Shown: in pieces, positions 16,564-26,372 of the stretch
Layout of the letters: every line of letters begins with the position of its first letter
Numbering within the stretch: the stretch's first letter is position 1
Source: Actinacidiphila yanglinensis
GTDB taxonomy: Bacteria > Actinomycetota > Actinomycetes > Streptomycetales > Streptomycetaceae
Length of the DNA stretch: 64,000 nt
Assembly: GCF_900107965.1 (NCBI RefSeq)
Contig: NZ_FNVU01000018.1
Coordinates: 62,001 to 126,000 of the forward strand
Direction of reading: 5' to 3'
Notes under the pieces: generated by a model
Seen by the model: only the letters and a program-made list of their open reading frames with translations
Told to the model about the DNA's origin: nothing
Databases searched by the model: none
Position numbers and translations under genes: made by a program

Positions 16564-17697
16564 TCAGTCGACCGTGGGGAAACGCGTCGCCGCGAGCTGT
16601 TCGACCGACACACCGTGGCCGAGGATGTCGGCCGCGACCTCCGCGTTCCGCACCAGCGCGGCGCCCAGCCGTGCCAGCGCGGGCGCGGTCTGTATGCCGA
16701 ACCCGCCCTGCCCGGCGAACCAGAAGAAGCCCTCGGCCTGCCCGTCGTAACCCACGACCGGATTCCGGTCGGGAGCGAAACTGCGCAACCCGGCCCAGGA
16801 GCTGCGCACGTGACGGGCGTTCAGGACGGTGGCGGCGTTGACGGCCTCCAGGCCGAGCGCGATGCTCATCGGGTCCGGCCTCGCGTCACCGGGCGGCGCC
16901 GGCGTCTCGTCGGCCGGCGAGCAGAGCAACTGCGGCCCCTCCGGCCTGAAGTAGAACGCGTCGTCGATGTCCGCCGTCAGCGGAAGGCCCGAGACGTCCG
17001 TCCCGGCCGGCGCGCCCACCATGAAGATCGTACGAAGCAGCGGCCGGATGCCGATGGGCCGGGCGCCTGCTGCCTGGGCGACTTGGTCGACCCAGGCCCC
17101 GGCCGCGTTGACGACGACCGGCGCCCGGTACTCACCGCCGGCCGCGTCGGTGACGGTCCACAGGCCGCCCCGCCGCGTCGCGGAGACGACCTTCGCCGAC
17201 CTCTGGACCACGCCGTCCCGTCGGCGAAGCCCCCGCGCGTACCCCTGGTGGATCGCGTGGACGTCCATCTCCCTCGCGCCGGGATCCAGCACGGCCAGCT
17301 CGACGTATCCCGGCCGCAGCAGGGGATTGAGCCGCCGCGCCTCCCGCTCGTCGAGGAGCCGCACGTCCGGGGTCAGCACGCTGATCTGCCCGTACATGCT
17401 CCGGAGCGCGTCCGCCCGCCCGGCCGACGCGATGAGCAGCAACGACAGCGGGGTCAGCAGGCCCTCCTCGAACGGCTCCGGCGGGCTCTCGTAGAAGGGC
17501 CGGCTCGCCCTCGTCAGCCCGCGGATCTGGTCGCCGCCCAGGCTCTCGATGAAAGTGGCGGCGGAGCGGCCCGTGGTGTGGGTCGCCAGCGACGACTCCC
17601 GCTCCAGCAGGCAGACGGAGCGATCGGCGCCCAACTCGTACGCGATCGAGACCCCCGCGATGCCCCCGCCCACGACCACGACGTCGTATGAGCTCAT
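16564..17697 (-). CDS. FAD-dependent oxidoreductase (glycine/D-amino-acid oxidase family)
   Basis: A 377-aa DAO-fold flavoprotein with N-terminal Rossmann motif 'VVVVGGGIAGVSIAYEL' and 'LLERESSLATHTTGRSAA', the loop near FAD in this family. The C-terminal 'SWAGLRSFAPDRNPVVGY...FFWFAGQGGFGIQTAPALARL' is typical of glycine/sarcosine/D-amino-acid oxidases and dehydrogenases. ATG 17697 is preferred over GTG 17703 because GAGGAG lies 5 nt before it. Substrate unknown; a D-amino acid or related amine is inferred from the family. Confidence 0.85.
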   Translation of the reverse strand: MSSYDVVVVGGGIAGVSIAYELGADRSVCLLERESSLATHTTGRSAATFIESLGGDQIRGLTRASRPFYESPPEPFEEGLLTPLSLLLIASAGRADALRSMYGQISVLTPDVRLLDEREARRLNPLLRPGYVELAVLDPGAREMDVHAIHQGYARGLRRRDGVVQRSAKVVSATRRGGLWTVTDAAGGEYRAPVVVNAAGAWVDQVAQAAGARPIGIRPLLRTIFMVGAPAGTDVSGLPLTADIDDAFYFRPEGPQLLCSPADETPAPPGDARPDPMSIALGLEAVNAATVLNARHVRSSWAGLRSFAPDRNPVVGYDGQAEGFFWFAGQGGFGIQTAPALARLGAALVRNAEVAADILGHGVSVEQLAATRFPTVD

Positions 17698-17965
17698 CCC
17701 CACTCCTCGTCAAGCTCGTTGATCTCCGGCTCTTCGCCGCGGTTGCGCCCGCCAGGTGGCCGCCGCACCACAGGTACGGCGCCGGCAGGCGATTCGGCTC
17801 ATCCCCCGTCGCCTTCGGCAGCCCCGAGATCACGTCACGGTTCGCCGAGGCGTCATGCCCGACGCCACCACGGTACGAACCGAACGGTGCGCCGGGGGCG
17901 GGATGCGGCCGGAAACGGTCGGTGGGCCGCTCCGGCTCGTCGACCGGCCTTGCCCACCGGCGGTG

Positions 17966-18925
17966 TCAGCGGCTGGAGTTCACCATGGCTTCGATCTGCG
18001 CCTCGACGAGGTCGGGACGGTCGACGGGGATGTCGTGCGAGCTGCCGGCGGCGGTGACGAGATGGCGGTTGGGTGCCGCACCGGCGAACGCCGCCTGGGC
18101 GTCGCGCCATGCCTGGGCGTCGGGCGGCGAGGTCGGGAACGGGGTCTGCGCGGACACGATGACGGTGGCGGGGACGCCCGCCGGCCACGCGATCCGGTGG
18201 TAGGCGTGCTGGTCCGCCACGTAGTCGGCGGCGACGGCCAGCAGTTGGCGGTCCGCCTTCGTGACGGGCCTGCCCTTCAGCGCGTCCACCTGGGCCTGGG
18301 TGGCGGCCGCGACCCGGGCGACCTCGGTGTCCGTGGAGAACTGCGGTACGGCGGCGTCGACGAGGACGGCCCCGGCGAACTGGCTGGGGTGCTGCCGGGT
18401 GGCGTACGTGGCGATCTCCCCCGCCTCGGAGTGCGACACCAGGACCACGTCGCGGGTCGCTCCCAGGTCGGTGAGCCCGGCCTCCAGGTCCGAGACGGCG
18501 CTCTGCACCTTCCACGGCCCCGGAACCGCGTCGCTGGCGCCCATCCCGGCGCGGTCGTAGGTGATGATCTCCGAGCCGGTCCGCTTCGCCAGGACCGGGA
18601 CGATGTTCTTCCAGTAGGAGGAGTCGAGGCCGCCGCCCGCGTCCAGGACGATCGCGGGCCCGCGCCCCGGGGTGACGTGGAAGGCCAGCCGGTGTCCCTG
18701 GTTGGTGATCATGTGCAGGGTCGAGCCGGTGCCGGACCCCGCGTTCGAGGCGGCACCGGCCGTCGCCGCGGCCGAGGCGCTCGCGGCGGGGTGGGACGCG
18801 GCGGGGCCCGACGCGGAGCTGCCGGAGTGCCCGCAGCCGGCGAGCACCCCGGTCAAGGCCGCCGCCACGCCCACGGCGACCGCCGTACGCCGGCGCTCGG
18901 TTGAGGACAGTGCTCGTGCGGTCAT
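17966..18925 (-). CDS. Lipoprotein alpha/beta hydrolase
   Basis: A 319-aa protein with a lipoprotein signal peptide ending in the lipobox L-A-G-C near residue 30, then a Ser/Ala-rich linker and an alpha/beta-hydrolase domain. The probable nucleophile is the Ser of 'VLVSHSEAGEIA' (an Ala replaces the second Gly of the usual elbow); 'TYDRAGMGASD' precedes it and the His of 'AAGSSHDIPVDRPDLV' completes the triad. GGGGAG lies about 8 nt upstream of ATG 18925. Probably a membrane-anchored extracytoplasmic esterase-like enzyme; substrate unknown. Confidence 0.83.
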   Translation of the reverse strand: MTARALSSTERRRTAVAVGVAAALTGVLAGCGHSGSSASGPAASHPAASASAAATAGAASNAGSGTGSTLHMITNQGHRLAFHVTPGRGPAIVLDAGGGLDSSYWKNIVPVLAKRTGSEIITYDRAGMGASDAVPGPWKVQSAVSDLEAGLTDLGATRDVVLVSHSEAGEIATYATRQHPSQFAGAVLVDAAVPQFSTDTEVARVAAATQAQVDALKGRPVTKADRQLLAVAADYVADQHAYHRIAWPAGVPATVIVSAQTPFPTSPPDAQAWRDAQAAFAGAAPNRHLVTAAGSSHDIPVDRPDLVEAQIEAMVNSSR

Positions 18926-19193
18926 GAGGGTCTCCCCGGAGTGACGGTCGCGGCGCCGGTGGCTCCGCGACGGCGTGTTCTTCGAATAGCTCCACCCTGC
19001 CTGCGCCGCACGACCCGCACGCTGCGGCTGAGACCCCGGAGGGGGTGGACAAAACCCCACTGTGCGCAAGGGGGCCTGCCGGTCAGGATGGGGACATGGC
19101 CCCGCACCCCACCACCGGCCGACCTGCGTCTCGGCCCGCATCCCGTGGGCGTCTTCTGCCGGCGCCGGGCCCCTGTGCCAGGATGTGGCCCTC

Positions 19194-20552
19194 ATGACCG
19201 CCGCCGACGCACCACCGGATCCACCACCCGACCCGCGAGCCGCCCTTGGCCTCCCCCCGGCCCCCGTTCGCGGCCTCCCCCCGGCCCCTGCTCGCGGTTT
19301 CCGCGCGGGCCTCGTGCTGCGGATGGAACTGCTCGGCTGGTCGCTGGTGCTGCTGCTCGCCTCGGCTGCGGCCTTCGCCCTGCTGATGCTGTGGGGCATG
19401 GCAGCCGGCCTCGTCCTGATGGGGGCCGGACTGCCGGTGACGCTGCTCGCGACGGCCCTGGTGCGCCGGTTCGCCGACCGGCACCGCGGCTGGGCGGGCC
19501 GGTGGGGCGGAGAGCCGGTCGCCCGCCCCTACCTGCCGATCCCGGCGGGGAACTGGCTCACCCGGCTGCGGGCGATCCTGAGCGACCCGGCGACCTGGCG
19601 GGACTGCGCCTGGCTGGCCGTCGACTCGGTGGCCGGATGGTTCACCGCCGGCGGCCCCTTCCTGGTCTTCGCGGCCGGGCTGTTCTCCCTGAGTTATCCC
19701 CTTGTCCTCGCCCTGACCCCGCCCCAGGTCCTCCGCACCCCCCTGGGCCCGCAATGGCCCCTGCACACCACCGCCGCATCGCTCGTCATGGTCCCGCTCG
19801 GCCTGGTCTGCCTGGCGCTCTGGTATGTCAGCGCGATACCGCTGGCGCGGCTCAACGCCTGGGTGATCCGCTCGTTGCTGGCCCCGACCGAACAGGCCCG
19901 GCTGCGGGCACGGGTGGCGCACCTGGCCACCTCGCGCGCCGAGACCGTCGACACCCAGGCCGGCGAGCTGCGCCGGATCGAACGCGACCTGCACGACGGC
20001 GCCCAGGCGAGGCTGGCGTCACTCGGCATGAGCCTCGGCCTGGCCGAGCAACTGCTCGCGCAGAACCCGCAGGCGGCGGCCCGGCTGCTGTCCGAGGCCC
20101 GGGAGTCGACCTCGACCGCGCTGGCCGAACTCCGCGACCTCGTCCGGGGCATCCACCCGCCGGTCCTCGCCGACCGCGGCCTGGACGGCGCGATCCAGGC
20201 ACTGGCCCTGGCCGGGCCCGTACCGACCACCGTCACCGTGCGCATCCCCGGGCGGTTGCCGGCCGCCGTGGAGTCGGCGGCGTACTTCGCGGTCGCCGAA
20301 GCGCTGGCCAACGCGCTCAAGCACGCGGACGCCCACCACATCACCATCAGCGTTGAACACACCCCCGACAGCGGCGGCCTGCTGCGCATCGCCGTCAGCG
20401 ACGACGGCCGCGGCGGCGCCTCGTTCGGGGGCGGGACCGGACTGCGGGGCATCGAACGGCGGCTGGGCGCGTTCGACGGGACAGTGAGCGTCGACAGTCC
20501 GGTCGGCGGACCCACCGACGTGAGGATGTCGCTGCCATGCGTGTGGTCGTAG
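19194..20552 (+). CDS. Sensor histidine kinase (NarL-system type)
   Basis: A 452-aa protein with a Pro-rich start, several membrane segments in the first 200 residues, a HisKA_3 dimerisation box 'IERDLHDGAQARLASLGM' carrying the phospho-accepting His, and a C-terminal HATPase domain ('AVAEALANALKHA', 'VSDDGRGGASFGGGTGLRGIERRL'). ATG 19194 has AGGA about 10 nt upstream. The gene overlaps the response regulator by 16 nt, so they are co-translated partners. The signal is unknown. The promoter region is shared with the divergent lipoprotein gene, a possible target. Confidence 0.88.
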   Translation: MTAADAPPDPPPDPRAALGLPPAPVRGLPPAPARGFRAGLVLRMELLGWSLVLLLASAAAFALLMLWGMAAGLVLMGAGLPVTLLATALVRRFADRHRGWAGRWGGEPVARPYLPIPAGNWLTRLRAILSDPATWRDCAWLAVDSVAGWFTAGGPFLVFAAGLFSLSYPLVLALTPPQVLRTPLGPQWPLHTTAASLVMVPLGLVCLALWYVSAIPLARLNAWVIRSLLAPTEQARLRARVAHLATSRAETVDTQAGELRRIERDLHDGAQARLASLGMSLGLAEQLLAQNPQAAARLLSEARESTSTALAELRDLVRGIHPPVLADRGLDGAIQALALAGPVPTTVTVRIPGRLPAAVESAAYFAVAEALANALKHADAHHITISVEHTPDSGGLLRIAVSDDGRGGASFGGGTGLRGIERRLGAFDGTVSVDSPVGGPTDVRMSLPCVWS

Positions 20553-21181
20553 CCGAGGATCTGGCCCTGCTGCGGGAGGGGTTGATCCGGATTCTCGACG
20601 CCTACGGGTTCGACGTCGTCGAGGCGGTGGACAACGGCCCCTCCCTGGCACGGGCACTGGACACGCACCGCCCGGACGTGGCCGTACTCGACGTGCGGCT
20701 CCCCCCGACCTTCACCGATGAGGGCCTGCGGGCCGCGATCGACGCCCGCACCCGGACCCCGGGCCTGCCGGTGCTCATGCTCTCGCAGTACGTCGAGCAG
20801 CTCTACGCCCGCGAGTTGCTGTCCGACCGGGCCGGCGCGGTCGGCTATCTCCTCAAGGACCGGGTCTCCCGCGTCGACCAGTTCATCGACGCCGTACGCC
20901 GGGTCGCCGCCGGCGCCACCGTCATGGACCCCGAGGTCATCGCGTCCCTGCTGGCCCGGCACGAGAACGACGAACCCCTGAAGACGCTGACCCCCCGCGA
21001 GCACGAGGTGCTGTCACTGATGGCCGAGGGCCGCTCCAACGCCGCCATCGCCGCCCGCATGTTCGTGACCGAGAAAGCCGTGAGCAAGCACAGCAACAGC
21101 ATCTTCGGCAAGCTCGGGCTGCAGCAGTCCGAGGAGGACAACCGGCGGGTCCTGGCCGTCCTGGCCTACCTTCAGGCCTGA
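20537..21181 (+). CDS. NarL/LuxR family response regulator
   Basis: A 214-aa protein with an N-terminal receiver domain (acidic pocket Glu7-Asp8, phospho-acceptor Asp52 in 'VAVLDVRLPP', Lys in 'YLLKDRV') and a C-terminal LuxR helix-turn-helix ('LTPREHEVLSLMAEGRSNAAIAARMFVTEKAVSKHSNSIFGKLGL' region). It starts inside the kinase gene. Its end overlaps the convergent LysR gene by 10 nt. Confidence 0.92.
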   Translation: MRVVVAEDLALLREGLIRILDAYGFDVVEAVDNGPSLARALDTHRPDVAVLDVRLPPTFTDEGLRAAIDARTRTPGLPVLMLSQYVEQLYARELLSDRAGAVGYLLKDRVSRVDQFIDAVRRVAAGATVMDPEVIASLLARHENDEPLKTLTPREHEVLSLMAEGRSNAAIAARMFVTEKAVSKHSNSIFGKLGLQQSEEDNRRVLAVLAYLQA

Positions 21182-22077
21182 GACCCGGTCAGGAGCTCGA
21201 GAAGGGCATCGACCAGGCGGTTGTGCTCGCCGGTGCGGGTGGCGGCCACCACGCTGCACGGGTCGATCCCCTCGACGGGAACGGCTGCCAGATCGTGCCG
21301 GGGCGGGCTGTTCCCCTCGGTGGCCGGCGCCAGGGCGAGTGCCTGGCCGGCGGCGATGGCTTCGAGCTTGTCGGCGTGCGCCGCGACGAGCGGGCCGTCG
21401 GGCGCGGAGCGTCCGTCCGGGCGGGGATCGACGCGCCAGAAGGCGTCGTAGGCGGCGTCCGGGTACCGGATGAGGGGTTCGTCGGCGAAGTCGTCGAGGG
21501 TGACCGACTCCTTGCCTGCGAGGCGGTGCGTCACCGGCACCAGCAGCACCCGGGGCTCCTGGTGGAGGGGCGTCACCCGCAGGCGGTCGGCGGGAAAGGG
21601 CTCGCGGGCGACGACGACGTCCACGCGGTGGCCGAGCAGGGCCGTGTGGACGTCGCTCCAGTCCAGGTGCAGGGTGGCGACCTCGGCGCGGGGATGGCGG
21701 CCGCGCAGCTCGCGTACGACGGAGGTGATGATCAGCCCGCCCACGTACCCGATGGTGACGGCGCCGGCCGGCGCGGCCGCGCGTGTCGTCGTCGCGGCCC
21801 GGTGCGCGGAGCGCAGCAGCGCCTCCGCCTGGGGCAGGAAGACCTGCCCGGCCTCCGTGAGATGGCAGCCCCTGGTGGTGCGGTCGAGCAGGCGGACCCC
21901 CAACCGCTGTTCGAGGCCCTGCACCTGTCTGCTCAACGACGGCTGGGCGACCCGCAGTTCGTCCGCCGCGCGGCGGAAGTTGCCGTGTCGGGCCACGACG
22001 ATGAAGTACCGCACCTGGCGGAGGTCGAAGTCGACCGCGGGCCTGTCGACGAGGGACACCCCCGCACCGTACTGCAC
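21172..22077 (-). CDS. LysR family transcriptional regulator
   Basis: A 301-aa protein with an N-terminal winged helix ('LRQVRYFIVVARHGNFRRAADELRVAQPSLSRQVQGLEQRLG') and a LysR substrate-binding domain. The start could be GTG 22077 or GTG 22059; neither has a clear ribosome site. It is divergent from the NAD(P)-dependent epimerase-like gene at 22221, the classical layout of a LysR regulator and its target. Confidence 0.88.
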   Translation of the reverse strand: MQYGAGVSLVDRPAVDFDLRQVRYFIVVARHGNFRRAADELRVAQPSLSRQVQGLEQRLGVRLLDRTTRGCHLTEAGQVFLPQAEALLRSAHRAATTTRAAAPAGAVTIGYVGGLIITSVVRELRGRHPRAEVATLHLDWSDVHTALLGHRVDVVVAREPFPADRLRVTPLHQEPRVLLVPVTHRLAGKESVTLDDFADEPLIRYPDAAYDAFWRVDPRPDGRSAPDGPLVAAHADKLEAIAAGQALALAPATEGNSPPRHDLAAVPVEGIDPCSVVAATRTGEHNRLVDALLELLTGSQA

Positions 22078-22220
22078 GATGCCCGATCCGTATCACGCGG
22101 TGCGGAACAGGTCTTGGACGCCGCACTCCCCCGGCTCCTACCGTCGAAGCACCCACCCGACGCGTCGCGATGCCGGGCCTGAGCCGCCGCGGCGCGATCC
22201 AGAGCAGTGAAGGACTCATC

Positions 22221-23129
22221 GTGCGCGTTTTCGTCGCAGGGGCAACCGGATACGTCGGTTCGGCCATCGTCAGGGACCTGCTCGCAGCGGGTGAAGAGGT
22301 CGTGGGCCTGGCCCGTTCCGACGCCTCGGCGCGGGCGCTGGCCCGGGCCGGCGTCGAGGTCCACCGCGGTGACCTCGGGGACCTGGAGAGCCTGCGCTGC
22401 GGCGCCGCGGAGGCGGCCGGCGTGGTGTTCGCCGCCAACCAGCACATCTCCGAGACCACCGACCCGGCCGCCCGCGCGCGGGTCGAGTTCGACGCGGTGG
22501 AGGCGATCGGTGCGGTGCTGGAGGGGACCGGCAAGCCCTTCGTCGTCACCTCGGGGGTCATCGGCCGCACGCCGGGACGGCTGCTGACCGAGGAGACCCC
22601 CGCCGTTCCCACGGCCGCGGCCCTGCGGCTTCCCGTGGAGAGGTCGGTCCTGGCCCTGGGCGCGCGCGGGGTGCGCTCCTCGTCGGTACGGCTGGCGCCG
22701 ACGGTGCACGGCCGGGGCGACGCCCGGGGATTCGTGCCGATGCTGATCGGGATCGCCCGCGCTCAGGGGGTGTCGGCCTTCGTCGGCGACGGGTCGAACC
22801 GCTGGCCGTCGGTGCACCGCGAGGACGCGGCGGTGCTGTTCCGGCTGGCCCTGCGGTCCGCGTCGCCGGGTACGGCGGTGCACGCGGTCGCCGAGGAGGG
22901 CGTGCCGTTCCGGGACATCGCCGAGGCCATCGGCTTCCGGCTGGGGCTGCCGTCCGTGAGCCTGGCGGCCGAGGAGGCGGACGGGCACTTCGGCCTCCTC
23001 GCGCCGCTGGTGTCGCTCGACAACCCGGCGTCGAACGCGCTGACCCGGGAACGCCTCGGGTGGGCGCCCTCGCGCCCGGGCCTGATCGCCGACATCGAGG
23101 CGGGCCACTACTTCGAGGACGCCGCGTAA
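22221..23129 (+). CDS. NAD(P)-dependent epimerase/dehydratase-like SDR
   Basis: A 302-aa extended/atypical SDR with nucleotide-binding motif 'VFVAGATGYVGSAIVRDL' and a Rossmann core. The region 'AANQHISETTDPAARARVEFDAVEAI' and 'TSGVIG' corresponds to the active-site area, but a canonical YxxxK is not evident, as in many atypical NmrA/epimerase-like SDRs. GTG 22221 is chosen because GAAGGA lies 7 nt upstream. Probably controlled by the divergent LysR regulator. Substrate unknown. Confidence 0.82.
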   Translation: MRVFVAGATGYVGSAIVRDLLAAGEEVVGLARSDASARALARAGVEVHRGDLGDLESLRCGAAEAAGVVFAANQHISETTDPAARARVEFDAVEAIGAVLEGTGKPFVVTSGVIGRTPGRLLTEETPAVPTAAALRLPVERSVLALGARGVRSSSVRLAPTVHGRGDARGFVPMLIGIARAQGVSAFVGDGSNRWPSVHREDAAVLFRLALRSASPGTAVHAVAEEGVPFRDIAEAIGFRLGLPSVSLAAEEADGHFGLLAPLVSLDNPASNALTRERLGWAPSRPGLIADIEAGHYFEDAA

Positions 23130-23259
23130 AGGACGGAGCCGGACGGGGGACGCGGGGGACGGACGCGGTGCGAGGTGGCGCCGGAGTCCGCCGCACCCCG
23201 CGGTGCCTCACCCCAGCAGGGTGCGGCACGGATGCCCGGCGGTGCGCATACTCGGGGGC

Positions 23260-24183
23260 ATGGACACGTACGGGCAGCTCGCGGACTTCTTGCAGGCACG
23301 CCGGGGCCAGTTGCGGCCCGAGGACGTCGGGTTGCGGACCTACGGCGAGCGGCGGCGGGTGCCGGGCCTGCGGCGGGAGGAGCTCGCGATGCTCGCCGGC
23401 ATCAGCGCGCCCTACTACGCGCGGCTCGAACAGGGCCAGTCGCGCAACGCCTCCCCCGAGGTGCTCGACGCGCTGGCGGGCGCCCTGCGGCTGGACGAGT
23501 CGGAGCGGGCCCATCTGCACGCGCTGGCCCGCGCACCGAAGAAGGGCCGTGCCGCGACCCGGCCGCGACCCGAACGCGTCACCGGAGCAACGCGCGCCCT
23601 GCTGGCGGCGATCGCGGACACCCCCGCCATCGTCCTCGGCCGCCGCACCGACGTGCTGGCCTGGAACCGCCAGGGCCACGCACTGTTCGCCGGGCATCTC
23701 GACCCGGCCGCCCCGGACGACCCGCGGCGACGGCCGAACATGGCCCGGCTGGTGTTCCTCGACGCGCACACCCGTGACCTGTACGCCGACTGGCCCGCCA
23801 AGGCCAGGGCCGTGGTGGGCAACCTGCGGCTGACCGCCGGCCGCCACCCCGACGACCCCCTGCTCGCCGCACTCATCGGCGAACTGACCATGCACAGCTC
23901 GGAGTTCGCCACGATGTGGGCCGACCACCGGATCCTGGCCTGCGACGTCGCCGACTACGAGATGCGCCACCCGCTGGTCGGCACGCTGACCGTCACGCAG
24001 CAGACCCTGCAGAGCCCGCAGGGCACCGGCCCGGCCATGGTCGTGGCCACCGCCACCCCGGGTTCCGGCTCCGCGACCGCCCTGACCCTGCTCGCCCACG
24101 CCACCGCACCCGGCGCGCACCCGCCGGCCTCGTCCGTAGACGGCACCGGCATCCCCGCCGCACCCGACGCCACCGCCACCTGA
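23260..24183 (+). CDS. XRE family regulator with MmyB-like ligand domain
   Basis: A 307-aa protein. Residues 1-75 are a Cro/C1-type helix-turn-helix with 'RVPGLRREELAMLAGISAPYYARLEQGQ', and the C-terminal 200 residues are the MmyB-like domain ('LLAAIADTPAIVLGRRTDVLAWNR', 'MHSSEFATMWADH', 'HPLVGTLTV') known to bind fatty-acid-like ligands in some members. These regulators usually control an adjacent short-chain dehydrogenase or hydrolase; here the next two rightward genes encode a beta-propeller protein and an MBL hydrolase. ATG 23260 follows a GGGGG run with poor spacing. Confidence 0.87.
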   Translation: MDTYGQLADFLQARRGQLRPEDVGLRTYGERRRVPGLRREELAMLAGISAPYYARLEQGQSRNASPEVLDALAGALRLDESERAHLHALARAPKKGRAATRPRPERVTGATRALLAAIADTPAIVLGRRTDVLAWNRQGHALFAGHLDPAAPDDPRRRPNMARLVFLDAHTRDLYADWPAKARAVVGNLRLTAGRHPDDPLLAALIGELTMHSSEFATMWADHRILACDVADYEMRHPLVGTLTVTQQTLQSPQGTGPAMVVATATPGSGSATALTLLAHATAPGAHPPASSVDGTGIPAAPDATAT

Positions 24184-24360
24184 CCGACCGCCGCACCCCG
24201 GCGCACGGTCCCCCGGCACACCGATCCGCGGCACCGAACCTGCCGCCGACCCCGCACGTAACCGACCTTCCCCCAGCCCCCGTTGAGGCCACGGCGCCGA
24301 GCCGCGGCCCCCGCATGCCCGAAAACACCCCTCCGATCCCCGGAACGAGCGAAGGAACCC

Positions 24361-25350
24361 ATGTCCCAGCGAAAGACCCGCCTCACCGTGTCCGCCGTCG
24401 TGACGGCCGCGACCGCCCTTGCCGCGACCGTCCTTGCCGGCGCCGGCCCGGCCGGCGCGGCACCGACGGCCGCGAGGCCGCTCAGCGACGTACGGATCGC
24501 CACCCACTTCGACCTGGACGCGGGGCAGATGCCCGAGAACGTCGCCCTGCTCCCCGACGGGACCGCGGACGTCACCTTCGCCGGCGCCCGCCAGGTCGCC
24601 CGGATCACCCCCCGGGGCACCACGAGCATCCTGGCGACGCTGCCCGCACCCGCCGACGGAGGGGTCCACACACCCGTCCTCGGCTTCCCTCTGACCACCG
24701 GCATCGTCCGCGCCTCCGACGGAACGCTCTACGTGCTGTACGCGACCGGCACCGCCGACCTGACCGGGCTGTGGCGGCTGCGCCCCGGTCACGCGCCGCA
24801 GAGAATCGCCGCGCTGCCCGCCACCGGCCTGCCCAACGGGCTGGCCCTGGACCCCCGCGGCAACCAGCTCTACATCACCGACTCGGCCCTCGGCACCGTG
24901 TGGACCGTCCCGACCAGCGGCGGCACTCCGACCCCGTGGTCCACCGGCTCCGCGCTCGCCCCGACCGTACTCCTCGGCGTCAACGGCGCGAAGGTGCACG
25001 ACGGCGCCCTGTGGGTGACCAACCTCGACCGGGGGACCCTGCTGCGCATCCCGATCCTGCCCGGCAACCGCGCGGGTGCGCCGCAGGTCACGGCGTCCGG
25101 CATGGTCGGCATCGACGACTTCACCTTCACCGGCCGCGGCGACCAGGTACTCGCCGCGCTCAACGGCCCCGACCAGGTCGTCCGCGTCGAGCCCGACGGC
25201 ACCCACACCGTCCTCCTCGACGCCGCCGACGGGCTCCAGAACCCCACCTCCGTCGCCCTGCACGGCGACCAGGTCGACGTGTTCAGCGCCGCCTACACCA
25301 CCGGCACCGACCCCAACCTGCTCCGCGCCCGCCTGCACGACCACCCGTAG
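24361..25350 (+). CDS. Secreted SMP-30/gluconolactonase-like beta-propeller protein
   Basis: A 329-aa protein with a signal peptide (MSQRKTRLTVSAVVTAATAL, cleaved near AGAAP) and six-bladed propeller repeats such as 'PNGLALDPRGNQLYITDSALGTVW' and 'GLQNPTSVALHG', typical of the SMP-30/LRE family of lactone hydrolases and related propellers. GAAGGA lies 4-5 nt before ATG 24361. The metal-binding residues of gluconolactonases cannot be assigned with certainty. It is followed after 57 nt by an MBL-fold hydrolase, so the two may act on the same, perhaps lactone-type, substrate. Confidence 0.8.
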   Translation: MSQRKTRLTVSAVVTAATALAATVLAGAGPAGAAPTAARPLSDVRIATHFDLDAGQMPENVALLPDGTADVTFAGARQVARITPRGTTSILATLPAPADGGVHTPVLGFPLTTGIVRASDGTLYVLYATGTADLTGLWRLRPGHAPQRIAALPATGLPNGLALDPRGNQLYITDSALGTVWTVPTSGGTPTPWSTGSALAPTVLLGVNGAKVHDGALWVTNLDRGTLLRIPILPGNRAGAPQVTASGMVGIDDFTFTGRGDQVLAALNGPDQVVRVEPDGTHTVLLDAADGLQNPTSVALHGDQVDVFSAAYTTGTDPNLLRARLHDHP

Positions 25351-25407
25351 CAGCCGGCGAGCACCCGGCCGGGGCCCGCCTCCACGACAACGACAGGAAC
25401 ACGCACC

Positions 25408-26307
25408 ATGAGCGACATGACCCTCGGCGACGTCGAGATCACCCGGGTCGAGGAACTGCACGGACCGATCGGCATGACCCCGGACGTGTTCTTCCCCGGC
25501 TCGCCCAAGCAGGAGTGGGACGCGCAACGCCCGGAGTTGGTCCCCGACTTCCTCGACGACGCGACCGGGATCTGCGAGGTCGCCATGCAGACCTGGGTGC
25601 TGCGCAGCGAGGGCCGGACCGTCCTGATCGACACCGGCATCGGCAACCACAAGGACCGCCCGGCCGTGCCGTCCTGGAGCGGCCTGGAAGGGGACTACCT
25701 CGGCAACCTCCGGCGGGCCGGGGTGCACCCCGACGACGTCGACCTCGTGGTCAACACCCACCTGCACGTCGACCACGTCGGCTGGAACACCCGCCTGGTC
25801 GACGGGAATTGGGTCCCCACCTTCCGCAACGCCACCTACCTGATGCCCAAAGTCGACTTCGAGTACTGGAACCCGGCGAACAACCCCGCCATCACCGGCG
25901 GACCCAACGAGAACGCCTTCGAGGACAGCATCGCGCCCGTCCACGCCGCCGGGCAGGTCCGGCTCTGGGAGTCCGAGCACGTCATCGACGGCCACCTGCG
26001 CCTGGAGGCCGCACCCGGCCACACCCCGGGATCGAGCATCGTGAAGCTCGCCTCCGGCTCCGAGCGCGCGGTCTTCGCCGGCGACGTCCTGCACTCACCC
26101 TTCCAGGTCATGCAGCCCGACCACAGCAGCTGCTTCTGCGAGGACCCGGCGACCGCCCGCACCACCCGACGCACGGTCCTCGGCTGGGCCGCCGACACCC
26201 ATTCCCTGGTCATACCTGCCCACTTCGCCGGGCACGGCGCGCTGGAAGTGGCCCACCAGGGCGACGCGTTCGCCGTCAAGCGGTGGGCCCCGCTCGACCG
26301 CCTCTGA
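25408..26307 (+). CDS. MBL-fold metallo-hydrolase
   Basis: A 299-aa metallo-beta-lactamase-fold enzyme with the zinc motif 'THLHVDHVGW' (HxHxDH), later metal ligands in 'APGHTPGSS' and 'VFAGDVLHSP', and a C-terminal 'VIPAHFAG'. Family members include N-acyl-homoserine lactonases and arylsulfatase/phosphodiesterase-like enzymes. It has no signal peptide. It follows the propeller gene by 57 nt in the same direction. Substrate unknown. Confidence 0.88.
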   Translation: MSDMTLGDVEITRVEELHGPIGMTPDVFFPGSPKQEWDAQRPELVPDFLDDATGICEVAMQTWVLRSEGRTVLIDTGIGNHKDRPAVPSWSGLEGDYLGNLRRAGVHPDDVDLVVNTHLHVDHVGWNTRLVDGNWVPTFRNATYLMPKVDFEYWNPANNPAITGGPNENAFEDSIAPVHAAGQVRLWESEHVIDGHLRLEAAPGHTPGSSIVKLASGSERAVFAGDVLHSPFQVMQPDHSSCFCEDPATARTTRRTVLGWAADTHSLVIPAHFAGHGALEVAHQGDAFAVKRWAPLDRL

Positions 26308-26372
26308 CGCACCCGGGCAGCCGGGGCCCTCACGCCCCGCCCGTAGCCGGCACCTGGACGCGTCGTGATGTC

